Shown piece by piece: positions 25,632 through 35,089 of a stretch of DNA of 36,050 nt. This stretch comes from an uncultured Methylobacillus sp. (lineage in GTDB: Bacteria > Pseudomonadota > Gammaproteobacteria > Burkholderiales > Methylophilaceae). Location: contig CAMLDQ010000015.1 in the NCBI GenBank assembly GCA_946478965.1, positions 1 to 36,050 of the forward strand, written 5' to 3'. Under the pieces are notes generated by a model, which had not been told where the DNA came from, searched no databases, and was given only the letters and a program-made list of their open reading frames with translations. The stretch's first letter is position 1. Every line of letters begins with the position of its first letter. A program made the translations under genes and the position numbers.

Positions 25632-25640
25632 ATGCTCGGA

Positions 25641-25669
25641 AGTGTAGTGCAGAAGACTTCTCCAATCAA
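25641..25669 (-). promoter_or_regulatory. Putative promoter of DUF4124-ntrB-ntrC
   Basis: On the minus strand TTGATT (25664-25669) and TACACT (25641-25646) are spaced by 17 bases, each a 4/6 match. The spacer holds a small palindrome, AGAAGACTTCT (25651-25661). This would let ntrBC be transcribed apart from glnA. Confidence 0.35.
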
Positions 25670-25704
25670 CGCAAAGTAGTCCGGAACAGTTGACGCTCAC
25701 AAGC

Positions 25705-25735
25705 AACAAAAAAGGCGGGAAACCCGCCTTTTTTG
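25705..25735 (-). terminator. Rho-independent terminator after glnA
   Basis: A perfect GGCGGG/CCCGCC stem with a three-base AAA loop (25714-25728) is flanked by A6 and T6, so the stem can be longer and the structure works on both strands. It lies 20 bases past the glnA stop and would separate glnA from DUF4124-ntrBC. Confidence 0.9.
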
Positions 25736-25754
25736 TTTTCGATCGTGAAGATGC

Positions 25755-27164
25755 TTAGATCGAGTAGTACATATCGTACTCAACCGGGTGCGTAGTCATG
25801 CGGAAACGCGTCACTTCCTCCATCTTCAGGCCGATGTAAGCATCGATGAAGTCATCGGAGAACACGCCACCGCGCGTCAGGAATTCGCGGTCCTTGTCCA
25901 GATAGTCCAGCGCTTGATCCAAGCTGGAACAAACGGTCGGGATCTTGGCATCTTCTTCCGGCGGCAGGTCGTACAGGTTCTTGTCGGCAGGATCGCCCGG
26001 GTGAATCTTGTTCTGTACGCCATCCAGACCGGCCATCATCATCGCGGAGAAAGCCAGGTAAGGGTTTGCACCCGGATCCGGGAAACGCACTTCGATGCGG
26101 CGCGCCTTGTCGGACTGCACGAACGGAACGCGGATAGAAGCAGAGCGGTTACGGGCAGAGTATGCCAGCTTCACCGGAGCTTCGAAGCCCGGTACCAGGC
26201 GCTTGTAGGAGTTAGTCAGCGGGTTGGTCAGGGCATTCAGAGCACGTGCATGCTTGATAATGCCGCCAATGTAATACAGCGCAAACTCGGACAGGCCGGC
26301 ATAGCCATTGCCAGCGAAAAGATTCTTGCCGTCTTTCCAGATCGACTGGTGCACGTGCATGCCGGAACCGTTGTCGCCCACGATAGGCTTCGGCATGAAA
26401 GTCGCGGTCTTGCCGTATTGGTGTGCCACATTGTGCACGACGTACTTGAGAACTTGCGTCCAGTCGGCACGGGTCGTCAGCGAAGCAAACATGGTACCGA
26501 TTTCGCACTGGCCCGCAGTAGCCACTTCGTGGTGATGCACTTCAACCGGAACGCCCAGCTCTTCCAGTGCCAGACACATGGCGGAACGGACGTCCTGATA
26601 GGAATCAACCGGGGGAACCGGGAAATAGCCACCCTTCACAGTGGGGCGGTGGCCGATATTGCCGCCCTCAAACTTCTCGCCAGACACCCAGGCAGCTTCT
26701 TCGGAGTGCACCTTGCACATGCTGCCGGACATATCGATTTGCCAGTTCACGGAGTCGAAAATGAAGAACTCGGGTTCCGGACCGAAATAGGCGGTGTCAC
26801 CGATCCCGGAAGACTTCAGATAGGCTTCTGCACGCTTCGCCAGGGAGCGCGGGTCGCGATCATAGCCGGCACCGGTGGAAGGCTCCACCACGTCGCAGGT
26901 GAGGATCAAGGTCGGTTCGTCGAAGAACGGGTCAATCTTGGCAGTATCCGGATCCGGCATCAGCAGCATATCGGAAGCCTGAATACCCTTCCAGCCTGCG
27001 ATGGAGGATCCATCGAAAGCGTGGCCTTCGGTGAATTTATCTTCGCCAAAGGCGGAAACCGGCACGGAAACATGCTGTTCCTTGCCACGAGTATCGGTGA
27101 AGCGGAAATCAACGAACTTGATTTCGTTTTCCTTGACCAGTTTCATTACATCGGCGACTGCCAT
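25755..27164 (-). CDS. glnA: Glutamine synthetase, type I
   Basis: This 469-residue GSI enzyme makes glutamine from glutamate, ammonia and ATP. Signatures: DGSSIAGW (51-58), [10 protein letters not shown] (128-137), [16 protein letters not shown] (259-274), and NRSASIRVP (339-347). Tyr398 in NLYDLPPEE matches the adenylylation site of the GSI-beta type, so GlnE control is likely. The gene has a 70-250 base regulatory region upstream with a sigma-54 promoter and two NtrC-like sites. It ends before a strong terminator. Confidence 0.97.
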   Translation of the reverse strand: MAVADVMKLVKENEIKFVDFRFTDTRGKEQHVSVPVSAFGEDKFTEGHAFDGSSIAGWKGIQASDMLLMPDPDTAKIDPFFDEPTLILTCDVVEPSTGAGYDRDPRSLAKRAEAYLKSSGIGDTAYFGPEPEFFIFDSVNWQIDMSGSMCKVHSEEAAWVSGEKFEGGNIGHRPTVKGGYFPVPPVDSYQDVRSAMCLALEELGVPVEVHHHEVATAGQCEIGTMFASLTTRADWTQVLKYVVHNVAHQYGKTATFMPKPIVGDNGSGMHVHQSIWKDGKNLFAGNGYAGLSEFALYYIGGIIKHARALNALTNPLTNSYKRLVPGFEAPVKLAYSARNRSASIRVPFVQSDKARRIEVRFPDPGANPYLAFSAMMMAGLDGVQNKIHPGDPADKNLYDLPPEEDAKIPTVCSSLDQALDYLDKDREFLTRGGVFSDDFIDAYIGLKMEEVTRFRMTTHPVEYDMYYSI

Positions 27165-27225
27165 TTCAATCTCCCAAAAATTTAAGGTTCAAACACAATC
27201 AATCAAAGACCAGGCCCGCAACTCA

Positions 27226-27241
27226 AGCATTAAGCGTGCCA
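27226..27241 (-). promoter_or_regulatory. Sigma-54 promoter of glnA
   Basis: The minus strand reads TGGCACGCTTAATGCT against the consensus TGGCACGNNNNTTGCW, with one mismatch. GG and GC have the required 10-base spacing. Initiation near 27215 gives a leader of about 50 bases before the glnA ATG at 27164. Confidence 0.8.
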
Positions 27242-27301
27242 TGCAGCAAACAGAATTTCTCATTTTCACACATACGCTTAGAAAAGCAAATCGAATTTCA
27301 C

Positions 27302-27318
27302 TGCACCGAAACTGGGCG
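27302..27318 (-). promoter_or_regulatory. Candidate NtrC site (proximal, weaker)
   Basis: TGCACC-N5-TGGGCG on the plus strand has a perfect left half and a poor right half. Its centre is near -95 from the predicted glnA start, 31 bp from the stronger site, which is close to three helical turns. Confidence 0.4.
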
Positions 27319-27332
27319 ACAGTATCATATGA

Positions 27333-27349
27333 TGCACCATTTTTGTGCG
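27333..27349 (-). promoter_or_regulatory. Candidate NtrC site (distal, stronger)
   Basis: TGCACC-N5-TGTGCG matches the NtrC consensus TGCACC-N5-GGTGCA at 10 of 12 positions. Its centre lies near -126 from the predicted glnA start. It also lies just upstream of the rhodanese promoter. Confidence 0.6.
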
Positions 27350-27374
27350 TTACACAGAACAAGTAATTCCGTTT

Positions 27375-27380
27375 TATAAT
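27375..27380 (+). promoter_or_regulatory. Perfect -10 element for the rhodanese-aroE-mtgA operon
   Basis: TATAAT is an exact -10 match; only weak -35 candidates such as TTACAC (27350-27355, 19-base spacer) are visible. Initiation near 27387 leads to GGGAG at 27403-27407 and the ATG at 27415. Confidence 0.5.
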
Positions 27381-27414
27381 TTTGATTCCTTTCTTACATT
27401 CTTGGGAGAACCGC

Positions 27415-27867
27415 ATGGGAGCGCTTAGCGAAATTTTAGGTCGCGCACAGCAACGCGCCCGCGAAAACGGACTCCCTTACGCCGGCAGCCTAACCCCTTC
27501 TGAAGCGTACACTGTGCTTGAGTCTACCCCATCGGCAATACTGGTGGACGTGCGCACCAAGGCCGAGCTGGAGCTGGTTGGGCGCATTCCTGGCGCCCTC
27601 GGCATAGAATGGGCATTCTATCCTGGCATGCAGCCGAATCCGAATTTCTTGGAGCAATTGAATAGCCAGGCAGACCAAGAGTCCTTGGTGATGTTCATCT
27701 GCCGCACCGGCGGACGCTCGCATCATGCGGCAGCCGCGGCTACCAAGATAGGCTATACCAACTGCTACAACGTTCTGGAAGGCTTCGAGGGCGCCACCGA
27801 CCCTGCCACCGGCCAACGCTCCCATATCAATGGCTGGAAGGTCGCCAGCCTGCCCTGGACCAACTGA
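27415..27867 (+). CDS. Rhodanese-like domain protein
   Basis: This 150-residue protein has a single rhodanese domain with catalytic Cys96 in the loop CRTGGRS (96-102), a six-residue type loop followed by SHHAAAAATKIG. DVRTKAELELVGRIPGA (45-61) is the other rhodanese signature. It may move sulfane sulfur between thiol acceptors; the substrate is unknown. There is no export signal, so it is cytoplasmic. TGGGAGAA precedes the ATG. The gene leads the run to aroE, 4 bases on, and its promoter is next to an NtrC-like site. Confidence 0.88.
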   Translation: MGALSEILGRAQQRARENGLPYAGSLTPSEAYTVLESTPSAILVDVRTKAELELVGRIPGALGIEWAFYPGMQPNPNFLEQLNSQADQESLVMFICRTGGRSHHAAAAATKIGYTNCYNVLEGFEGATDPATGQRSHINGWKVASLPWTN

Positions 27868-27871
27868 CGCA

Positions 27872-28693
27872 ATGATGGATCGCTACGCCGTTATCGGCAA
27901 CCCCATTGAGCACAGCAAGTCGCCTCTCATCCACGCGGCGTTTGCGCAGCAAACCGGCCAGCGCATCGAATACGAGCGCATTTTGTCCCCTCTCGACAGC
28001 TTCAGGGAAACGGCGCTCCGTTTTCGCGCCGAAAAGGGCAAAGGACTCAATGTCACCGTCCCATTCAAGCTGGAAGCCTATCAACTGGCAACCAACCTGA
28101 CACCTCGTGCCAGCGATGCGGAAGCGGTCAACACATTGAAGTTCGAGAATGACCGCATCATCGGAGACAATACCGACGGGATCGGGCTAGTGCGGGACAT
28201 TCAGGACAATTACGGTATCGCCATAGAGCGCAAACGTATTCTGCTGGTCGGCGCGGGCGGAGCGGCGCAAGGCGTGCTGTACCCCTTGCTTGACCGTGAG
28301 CCAGCCTCCATCGTCATTGCCAACCGCACCTTGGACCGCGCCTTGGAAATGCAGCGCAAGGTCGAGAAAAGGGACATCCTCTCTCGCACCGTCACTGCGG
28401 TGACTTTCCCAGAGCTTGCACACCTGTCTTTCGACATTGTCATCAACGCCACCTCTGCAGGATTGACGGACAGCACGTTGCCGATCCCTTCCGGTATTTT
28501 CGCCTCCGATGCACTGGCTTATGAAATGATGTACGGAAAGGAAACTCCGTTCATGGCTTTCGCGCGCGCGCAGGGCGCGACAGTTGCTGATGGCCTCGGC
28601 ATGCTGGTCGAGCAAGCCGCAGAATCGTTTTACCTCTGGCGCGGCGTGCGTCCAGAAACCAGTCCGGTCATCGCACAATTACGCAACGCATGA
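27872..28693 (+). CDS. aroE: Shikimate dehydrogenase
   Basis: This 273-residue enzyme reduces 3-dehydroshikimate with NADPH. The substrate site has SKS (15-17), Lys66 in NVTVPFK and Asp102 in DNTDGIG. The nucleotide fold has GAGGAAQG (127-134) and NRT (about 150-152), consistent with NADP use. Two ATGs (27872 and 27875) are adjacent and either may be used. The stop overlaps mtgA as ATGA, so aroE and mtgA are coupled, the usual betaproteobacterial order. Confidence 0.95.
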   Translation: MMDRYAVIGNPIEHSKSPLIHAAFAQQTGQRIEYERILSPLDSFRETALRFRAEKGKGLNVTVPFKLEAYQLATNLTPRASDAEAVNTLKFENDRIIGDNTDGIGLVRDIQDNYGIAIERKRILLVGAGGAAQGVLYPLLDREPASIVIANRTLDRALEMQRKVEKRDILSRTVTAVTFPELAHLSFDIVINATSAGLTDSTLPIPSGIFASDALAYEMMYGKETPFMAFARAQGATVADGLGMLVEQAAESFYLWRGVRPETSPVIAQLRNA

Positions 28694-29382
28694 GCTGGAA
28701 ACGCCTTTTCTGGCGCGGCCTGTTCGCGCTGGGCGTGCTTGTGCTGCTGTATCAGCTGTGGCTTTTCCTTCACATTTGCTGGTGGGTGAACCACAACCCA
28801 TCATCCAGCGCATTCATGGAAGATCGTCTCGCCCTCATGCAGGCGGACAACCCAGAAGCCAGGCTGCGTCACAAATGGCTACCTTACAGCCGCATTTCCA
28901 ATACGCTAAAACGGGCCGTCATTGTCGCCGAGGATGCGAAATTCACCGATCACGACGGCTTCGACTGGGACGGCATCCAGAAGGCCTACGAAAAAAACTT
29001 GAAAAAAGGGCGCATCGTCGCCGGAGGCTCCACCATCAGCCAGCAGCTCGCAAAGAACCTATTCCTGTCGACCAAGCGCACTCCCTGGCGCAAACTGGAA
29101 GAGGCGTGCATCACGGTCATGCTGGAAAAAATGATGAGCAAGCGGCGTATTCTTGAAATTTACCTGAACATCATCGAGTGGGGCGATGGCATCTTCGGCG
29201 CGGAGGCTGCGGCCAGGCACTACTACCACACCAGCGCGACAAACCTGAATGCCTCGCAGGCCGCCAGACTTGCCGCCATGGTGCCCAATCCGCGCTATTA
29301 CGATACCCATCGCTATGCGCCCGGACTCAACCGCCGCACCGCCACCATACTTGCACGCATGCCTTTGGCCGAATTGCCCTAG
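28690..29382 (+). CDS. mtgA: Monofunctional peptidoglycan glycosyltransferase MtgA
   Basis: This 230-residue protein has an N-terminal membrane helix (about residues 9-30) and a GT51 domain. Catalytic Glu81 lies in VIVAEDAKF, followed by GGSTISQQLAKNL (112-124), KMMSKRRILEIYLNIIEWG, and IFGAEAAARHYY. It polymerises lipid II in the periplasm without a transpeptidase domain. It overlaps aroE at the start and the convergent DUF2798 gene by 4 bases at the end. Confidence 0.95.
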   Translation: MSWKRLFWRGLFALGVLVLLYQLWLFLHICWWVNHNPSSSAFMEDRLALMQADNPEARLRHKWLPYSRISNTLKRAVIVAEDAKFTDHDGFDWDGIQKAYEKNLKKGRIVAGGSTISQQLAKNLFLSTKRTPWRKLEEACITVMLEKMMSKRRILEIYLNIIEWGDGIFGAEAAARHYYHTSATNLNASQAARLAAMVPNPRYYDTHRYAPGLNRRTATILARMPLAELP

Positions 29383-29606
29383 GCGCGGCAGAGTCGCATC
29401 GCCCACTCCCTGACTATCGGACTAAACACCAGAATTGCAGGAAAAGCCACGACCCAGGCTATCGGAAAAACATGCATCCAGCGCACAATGTACCCGTGCC
29501 CAATACCGGTCAGGACAGCCGTCACAATCGCGGTCATTGTCAAACTCATGCAAAACGACATAAGCAGCGCAAATATGACAGCTTCCCGATATTTACGTGT
29601 TATCAC
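29379..29606 (-). CDS. DUF2798 small membrane protein
   Basis: This 75-residue protein has two membrane helices (about residues 10-34 and 43-62) with a short polar loop, matching DUF2798 by its pattern ([18 protein letters not shown], then [13 protein letters not shown]). The function is unknown. The GTG start at 29604-29606 overlaps the uvrA stop as GTGA, so it is translated from the uvrA message. It overlaps mtgA by 4 bases at the other end. Confidence 0.75.
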   Translation of the reverse strand: MITRKYREAVIFALLMSFCMSLTMTAIVTAVLTGIGHGYIVRWMHVFPIAWVVAFPAILVFSPIVREWAMRLCRA

Positions 29607-32416
29607 AACATGCTCTTGAGGTATCTCCCGGTATGGCTACGCAGGTTCTGTGCCACGTTCTCCGGCGTACCCTGAGCAACCACGGTACCGCCACCATCGC
29701 CGCCCTCAGGCCCCATATCGACGATCCAATCCGCGGTCTTGATGACATCGAGATTATGTTCGATAACGACCACGGTATTGCCATGATCGCGCAGGCGGTG
29801 GAGCACGTTGAGCAGCAACTGTATATCGGCAAAATGCAAGCCAGTCGTCGGCTCGTCCAGAATATAGAGCGTACGCCCGGTGTCGCGCTTGGAAAGCTCG
29901 AGCGCCAGCTTGACGCGCTGCGCCTCGCCACCCGAAAGCGTTGTCGCCGACTGGCCGAGTGTGATGTACCCCAACCCCACGTCCAGCAGCGTCTGCAGCT
30001 TGCGCTGGACCACCGGCACCGCATGGAAAAATTCGCTGGCCTGCTCCACCGTCATCGCCAGCACTTCGTGAATATTCTTGCCCTTGTAATGAATTTCCAA
30101 GGTTTCACGGTTGTAACGATGGCCTTTGCACACATCGCACGGCACGTAAATATCAGGGAGAAAGTGCATCTCCACGCGGATAACGCCATCCCCCTGGCAA
30201 GCCTCGCAGCGCCCGCCCTTCACGTTAAATGAGTAGCGCCCCGGGCCGTAGCCGCGCGCGCGCGATTCCGGCACGCCCGCGAATAATTCCCGGATAGGCG
30301 TGAACACGCCGGTATAGGTCGCCGGATTGGAGCGCGGCGTTCGCCCGATCGGGCTCTGATCGACATCGACCACCTTGTCGAAAAACTCCAGGCCCTCAAT
30401 CTCCGAAAACGGAGCCGGCTCCGTCGAACTGCCGTAGAGATGCCGTGCGACCACGCGGAACAGGGTATCGTTAACCAGCGTCGACTTGCCGGAGCCAGAA
30501 ACTCCAGTCACGCAACTCAGCAGGCCTACGGGAAGCTCCAAGCTTACGTCTTTCAGATTGTTGCCGGTGGCGCCCTGCAGCTTCAACATGCGCTTTGCAT
30601 CCGGACGATGACGCTGTTCGGGTACCTCGATGCGCTTGTGGCCGCTCAGATACTGCCCCGTCAAGGACGCCGGGTTGCGCTTGATTTCTTCCGGGGACCC
30701 CTCGGCGATAATATGTCCGCCGTGCTCTCCTGCCCCAGGTCCGATATCCACTACGTGATCGGCGGAAAGAATAGCGTCCTGGTCATGCTCTACGACAATA
30801 ACGCTATTGCCGAGATCGCGCAGGCGGAAAAGGGTTTCCAGCAAGCGATCGTTATCGCGCTGATGCAAGCCTATGGACGGCTCATCCAGCACATACATCA
30901 CCCCGGTCAGTCCCGACCCAATCTGGCTGGCGAGCCGGATACGCTGAGCCTCTCCTCCCGACAAGGTTTCTGCGGACCGTGACAGCGACAGGTAATCCAG
31001 GCCGACATTGGTCAGAAAGCGCAGTCGGCTGCTGATTTCCTGCACGATCTTGTCCGCGATCGCCAGTTTCTGGCCGGCAAGCTTGAGATCGCTGAAGAAA
31101 GTGAGTGCCTGCTTTAGCGGCAGTTCGCAGATCTCATGAATATTTCTGCCCCCCACGCGCACATGGCGCGCCTCCCTTCGTAGCCGGGTACCGCCGCATT
31201 CCGGGCACGGACAGGCATTCAAATATTTGGCGAGCTCTTCACGTACCATGACCGAATCCGTTTCGCGGTAACGCCTTTCCAGGCTGTGCAAAATGCCTTC
31301 GAAAGGATGGCTTTTTTCATAGAACCCGCCGCGCTCATTCATGTACTTAAAGGCAACGCTTTCCTTCCCGCTGCCATTCAGCACGATATCCTGTATCGAT
31401 GCCGGCAGGGCTTCGAATGTCGTATCGAGATCGAATCCATAGTGAGCGGAAAGGCTTTGCAGCATCTGAAAATAAAACTGATTGCGCCGGTCCCAACCCT
31501 TGATCGCGCCCGCGGCAAGCGACAAATGCGGGAACGCTACTACCCGCTTGGGATCAAAAAAGCTGATCTGCCCCAATCCATCGCATTTAGGACAAGCTCC
31601 CATTGGATTATTGAAGGAGAACAAGCGCGGCTCCAGCTCCGCCAGCGCATAATTGCAAACGGGACAAGCAAACTTGGCCGAGAACAAATGCTCCTGCCCG
31701 GAATCCATTTCCAGCGCCAGCGCACGCCCCTCGGACAGGCGCAACGCGGTTTCAAACGATTCCGCCAGCCGCTGCTTCATGTCGACACGTACCTTGAGCC
31801 GGTCCACCACCACGTCCACATTATGCTTCGTGGTCTTGGCCAGTTTAGGGACGGCATCCAGCTCATATATCTCACCGTCCACACGCACCCGAACGAACCC
31901 TTGGGCGCGCAGCTCGTCAAACAGCTCCAGTTGCTCGCCCTTCCGGTTGGCAACTACAGGCGACAGGATTATCAACTTGGTATCTTCAGGAAGAGACAGC
32001 ACATGATCAACCATCTGCGAGACGGTTTGCGCTTCCAGCTTGATGCCGTGCTCCGGGCATTCGGGATCGCCCGCACGGGCATAGAGCAAGCGGAGATAAT
32101 CGTGAATCTCGGTCACGGTGCCGACCGTAGAACGCGGATTGTGCGAGGTGGATTTCTGCTCGATGGAAATCGCCGGGGACAAGCCTTCGATCAGATCCAC
32201 ATCCGGTTTGTCCATACGGGCCAGAAACTGCCGGGCGTAGGCGGAAAGCGATTCCACGTAGCGCCGCTGCCCCTCGGCATAGAGCGTGTCGAACGCCAGC
32301 GAAGACTTTCCCGAACCGGACAAGCCGGTGATGACGATCATCTTGTTGCGCGGCAAATCCAGCGAAACGTTTTTGAGATTATGGGTGCGTGCGCCGCGTA
32401 TGCGTATGGTATCCAT
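29603..32416 (-). CDS. uvrA: Excinuclease ABC subunit A
   Basis: This 937-residue protein is the damage-recognition ATPase of nucleotide excision repair. It has two ABC cassettes: Walker [10 protein letters not shown] (31-39) and a second [10 protein letters not shown], with LSGGEAQRI and LSGGEAQRV signature motifs. Zinc modules are CPVC/CPKC and CEAC/CDVC. The ATG at 32416 gives the standard start [14 protein letters not shown]; a longer frame upstream runs into the MFS gene. A LexA-like box is weakly suggested before it. uvrB and uvrC are not in the window. Confidence 0.97.
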   Translation of the reverse strand: MDTIRIRGARTHNLKNVSLDLPRNKMIVITGLSGSGKSSLAFDTLYAEGQRRYVESLSAYARQFLARMDKPDVDLIEGLSPAISIEQKSTSHNPRSTVGTVTEIHDYLRLLYARAGDPECPEHGIKLEAQTVSQMVDHVLSLPEDTKLIILSPVVANRKGEQLELFDELRAQGFVRVRVDGEIYELDAVPKLAKTTKHNVDVVVDRLKVRVDMKQRLAESFETALRLSEGRALALEMDSGQEHLFSAKFACPVCNYALAELEPRLFSFNNPMGACPKCDGLGQISFFDPKRVVAFPHLSLAAGAIKGWDRRNQFYFQMLQSLSAHYGFDLDTTFEALPASIQDIVLNGSGKESVAFKYMNERGGFYEKSHPFEGILHSLERRYRETDSVMVREELAKYLNACPCPECGGTRLRREARHVRVGGRNIHEICELPLKQALTFFSDLKLAGQKLAIADKIVQEISSRLRFLTNVGLDYLSLSRSAETLSGGEAQRIRLASQIGSGLTGVMYVLDEPSIGLHQRDNDRLLETLFRLRDLGNSVIVVEHDQDAILSADHVVDIGPGAGEHGGHIIAEGSPEEIKRNPASLTGQYLSGHKRIEVPEQRHRPDAKRMLKLQGATGNNLKDVSLELPVGLLSCVTGVSGSGKSTLVNDTLFRVVARHLYGSSTEPAPFSEIEGLEFFDKVVDVDQSPIGRTPRSNPATYTGVFTPIRELFAGVPESRARGYGPGRYSFNVKGGRCEACQGDGVIRVEMHFLPDIYVPCDVCKGHRYNRETLEIHYKGKNIHEVLAMTVEQASEFFHAVPVVQRKLQTLLDVGLGYITLGQSATTLSGGEAQRVKLALELSKRDTGRTLYILDEPTTGLHFADIQLLLNVLHRLRDHGNTVVVIEHNLDVIKTADWIVDMGPEGGDGGGTVVAQGTPENVAQNLRSHTGRYLKSML

Positions 32417-32438
32417 GCTGCCTCTTGAACCGGTCAAC

Positions 32439-32473
32439 CTGTTAATATACGCAAATTCCACCGTTACCCTCAA
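32439..32473 (-). promoter_or_regulatory. Possible uvrA promoter with a degenerate LexA-like box
   Basis: CTGT-N8-GCAA (32439-32454) keeps one half of the CTGT-N8-ACAG box and two of four bases of the other. On the minus strand it overlaps a TATATT -10-like element (32444-32449), with TTGAGG (32468-32473) 18 bases upstream. This is a weak call. Confidence 0.25.
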
Positions 32474-32483
32474 TGCATTTTTC

Positions 32484-33863
32484 ATGACCCACACTGACCG
32501 CATGACCGCACTTGAACTGCGTGCCAGCATGAGTCTAGCCTCGATTTACGGCTTGCGCATGCTCGGCATGTTTCTGATCCTGCCGATTTTCGCCATCTAC
32601 GCAGAAAGCTTGCCGGGGGGCGCCAGCCACCTGACGATCGGGCTGGCGTTGGGCGCCTACGGCTTGACGCAAGCCATCTTTCAACTGCCGTTCGGGATTG
32701 CATCCGACCGCATCGGTCGAAAAAAAGCCATCTATCTTGGCCTCGCCATCTTTGCTCTCGGTAGTTTTATGGCCGCCGCAGCCACCGACATCGAATGGAT
32801 TATCATCGGCCGCGCCATCCAGGGCGCCGGTGCCGTTTCCGCCGCGGTCACCGCGCTGGTAGCCGACCTGACACGCGAGGAGCATCGCACCAAGGCCATG
32901 GCGATGATAGGCGGGACAATCGGCATCACGTTTGCCGTTTCCTTGGTGGCTGGGCCGGCACTCAACCAGTGGATCGGCGTACCCGGTATTTTTGCTTTGA
33001 CCGGCATCCTGACGCTGCTGGCAATGCTGGTCATACGCTTCGTCGTACCAGACCCACAAATCAGCCGCTTCCACTCCGACGCCGAAGCTTCCACATCCAA
33101 TCTGCGGGAAGTTCTCATAAATACCCAGCTTTTGCGCCTAAATTTCGGGATCTTTGCGCTGCATGCCGCGCAGATGGCGATGTTCGTCGTGGTGCCATTT
33201 GCGCTGATACGTACTGGCGGTTTGGACGCGAATCATCACTGGGAGGTGTACCTGCCGATCATGACCGCCTCGTTCATTTGCATGGTGCCGGCAATTATTT
33301 ATGGTGAAAAGCGGGCAAAGCTCAAACACGTTTTCGTCGCCGCGATCGCATTGATGTTCGGTGCACAACTATTGTTCGCCTCCTCCATCAATCAATTCTG
33401 GGGCATCATCACCTCACTTACGGCCTACTTCATTGCCTTCAACATTCTTGAGGCCAGCCTGCCATCCATCATCTCCAAGATCGCCCCAGCCGCCTACAAA
33501 GGCACAGCAATGGGTGTGTATAATACCTCGCAGTCGCTTGGCGTATTTCTCGGCGGAACAGCAGGCGGTTGGCTTTCGCACTATTACGGATATGCCTCGG
33601 TATTCGTGTTCTGCAGCGTACTGATCGGCCTTTGGCTGGTATTCGCCATCACGATGCAAGCCCCGCCCGCGGTCAAGAGCCGCATGTTCCACCTGCCGGA
33701 AATGAATGCAGAGCACGGTCAGCGCCTCGCCAAAAAACTGAGCCTGCTGGAAGGCGTACGGGAAGCGGTTGTCCTGGCAGAAGAGGGCGTGGCCCTGCTT
33801 AAAGTGGATATGCACGCATGGGACGAACAAGCCGCCATGCAGTTAATCGAAAAGGGAGAATAA
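32484..33863 (+). CDS. MFS transporter, YajR-like with C-terminal YAM domain
   Basis: This 459-residue protein has twelve membrane helices with the MFS loop signature [16 protein letters not shown] after helix 2 and RAIQGAG in helix 4. A soluble C-terminal domain (about residues 405-459) resembles the small ferredoxin-like YAM domain of YajR. Its substrate is unknown; drug or metal efflux is assigned to relatives. ATG at 32484 or 32502 could be used, with no clear ribosome site. The ssb start follows the stop by 1 base, as seen in other proteobacteria where an MFS gene lies between uvrA and ssb. Confidence 0.88.
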   Translation: MTHTDRMTALELRASMSLASIYGLRMLGMFLILPIFAIYAESLPGGASHLTIGLALGAYGLTQAIFQLPFGIASDRIGRKKAIYLGLAIFALGSFMAAAATDIEWIIIGRAIQGAGAVSAAVTALVADLTREEHRTKAMAMIGGTIGITFAVSLVAGPALNQWIGVPGIFALTGILTLLAMLVIRFVVPDPQISRFHSDAEASTSNLREVLINTQLLRLNFGIFALHAAQMAMFVVVPFALIRTGGLDANHHWEVYLPIMTASFICMVPAIIYGEKRAKLKHVFVAAIALMFGAQLLFASSINQFWGIITSLTAYFIAFNILEASLPSIISKIAPAAYKGTAMGVYNTSQSLGVFLGGTAGGWLSHYYGYASVFVFCSVLIGLWLVFAITMQAPPAVKSRMFHLPEMNAEHGQRLAKKLSLLEGVREAVVLAEEGVALLKVDMHAWDEQAAMQLIEKGE

Positions 33864-33864
33864 G

Positions 33865-34332
33865 ATGGCTTCGGTCAATAAAGTGATTCTGGTGGGGAAT
33901 CTGGGCCGCGACCCGGAAGTACGTTACATGCCGTCGGGCGATGCCCTGGCTTCGTTCAGCATCGCCACTACCGACACCTGGAAAGACAAGAGCGGCCAGC
34001 GCCAGGAACGTACCGAATGGCACCGCATCTCCATGTTCGGCAAACAGGCCGAAATTGCGGGCCAATACCTCAAGAAAGGCTCCTCGGTTTATATCGAAGG
34101 ACGACTGCAAACCCGCAAGTGGACGGACAAGGAAGGCCAGGAGCGGCAAACCACAGAAGTCGTGGCAGACCGCATGCAGATGCTGGGTGGCCGCAGCGGC
34201 AACACGTTCGAGGTCATGGATGACGAGAATGACGCTCCGCGCCAATCAGCACCTCGCGAGCAGGCCCCAAGCAGCAAGCCTGCCGGAGGCGGCTCCGGCT
34301 TCGACGATTTCGAAGACGACATCCCCTTCTGA
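33865..34332 (+). CDS. ssb: Single-stranded DNA-binding protein
   Basis: This 155-residue protein has an OB fold (about 1-110: [42 protein letters not shown]) and a disordered Pro/Gly/Ser linker. It ends in the acidic DDFEDDIPF tail that binds partners, including the chi subunit encoded by holC in this window. GGGAG precedes the ATG by eight bases. It protects single-stranded DNA in replication and repair and is next to uvrA in many bacteria. Confidence 0.97.
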   Translation: MASVNKVILVGNLGRDPEVRYMPSGDALASFSIATTDTWKDKSGQRQERTEWHRISMFGKQAEIAGQYLKKGSSVYIEGRLQTRKWTDKEGQERQTTEVVADRMQMLGGRSGNTFEVMDDENDAPRQSAPREQAPSSKPAGGGSGFDDFEDDIPF

Positions 34333-34346
34333 ACCATACATAATTC

Positions 34347-34976
34347 ATGGCGCGCCACGACTCCGTCAACACGCGCAGCTCTGAGGACAGGCTAACGCGC
34401 CTGATCGAGGAGCGACTGCGACCGGGCGCCGACAAGAAACAGATCGATGCGCGCATCTGGGATCTGTTCGGAGAGAATTGGAGTGTCATGTTCACCGATC
34501 TCTCCGGCTTTTCCCGCCAAGTCGCAGAATTCGGCATCATCCACTTCCTGCAGACCATCTACGAGTCGGAGCGGCTGCTGATTCCGGTCATCGACGAGCA
34601 TGATGGCTTCGTACTCAAGGTTGAAGGCGATTCGCTGCTGGTCATTTTCCGCAATCCGCACAAATGCCTGCAGTGTGCGATCGCGATGCAGCAGACGGTA
34701 CAAACATACAACCTTGATCGACTCGATGAAGAAAAGGTTCTGCTCTGCGTCGGACTGGGCCATGGCCGCATGCTTCGCATCGGGGACACGGATGTCTTCG
34801 GCGCGGAAGTGAATGCCGCCAGCAAGCTTGGTGAGGATCGCGCGACAGCGGGGGAAATCCTCGTCACCGATGCCTTTCACACTGCCTGCGGCGGCTTCCC
34901 CGGGATCGCTTTCTCCACGCTTGCCGATCCACCTGCGGGCACCGATGCTGCCTTCAGGGTCGTCTACTCCCGTTAG
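34347..34976 (+). CDS. Class III adenylate/guanylate cyclase domain protein
   Basis: This 209-residue protein is a lone cyclase domain. The metal aspartates are Asp51 in MFTDLSGFS and Asp95 in KVEGDSLLVIF. Lys91 and Asp149 sit where the adenine-selecting Lys/Asp pair lies in adenylate cyclases. Asn156 is present, but the transition-state arginine four residues later is lysine (Lys160, in VNAASKL). Thus it may be weak, altered or act as a partner. There is no receptor, signal or membrane domain. It follows ssb by 14 bases. Confidence 0.8.
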   Translation: MARHDSVNTRSSEDRLTRLIEERLRPGADKKQIDARIWDLFGENWSVMFTDLSGFSRQVAEFGIIHFLQTIYESERLLIPVIDEHDGFVLKVEGDSLLVIFRNPHKCLQCAIAMQQTVQTYNLDRLDEEKVLLCVGLGHGRMLRIGDTDVFGAEVNAASKLGEDRATAGEILVTDAFHTACGGFPGIAFSTLADPPAGTDAAFRVVYSR

Positions 34977-35089
34977 CTGAAAGCGCCACGCCCGGGCTGA
35001 CATAGAACTTGAATTAGGCAGCACCTGCCCGCATATAAATTCAGCTTGCCTATTCAGGTATAATTCTGTTTTTTTAGGGAGTTATCACG
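34977..35089. promoter_or_regulatory. Promoter region of fmdB-DUF502-aspS
   Basis: This 113-base gap holds a perfect TATAAT (35059-35064) with no convincing -35, and an upstream alternative of TTGAAT (35009-35014) and TATAAA (35034-35039). The dyad GGCAG-CAC-CTGCC (35017-35029) lies between and may be a weak hairpin. AGGGAG is eight bases before the fmdB ATG. Confidence 0.45.

Noticed and set aside
25788..27185. Long plus-strand open frame opposite glnA (465 residues)
   Set aside because: It lies wholly on the antisense of a conserved gene, has low-quality composition (many His, Arg, Gln), no ribosome site and no known motif. It follows from codon bias in glnA.
27189..27416. Minus-strand open frame of 75 residues upstream of glnA
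   Set aside because: It covers the sigma-54 promoter, NtrC-like sites and the rhodanese promoter; it is Cys-rich, without a ribosome site.
31286..32428. Plus-strand open frame opposite uvrA (380 residues)
   Set aside because: It is the antisense shadow of the uvrA N-terminal half, with no recognisable domain.
32286..32483. N-terminal extension of the MFS protein into the uvrA start
   Set aside because: The extra 66 residues are antisense to uvrA and lack membrane or MFS character; ATG 32484 or 32502 is preferred.
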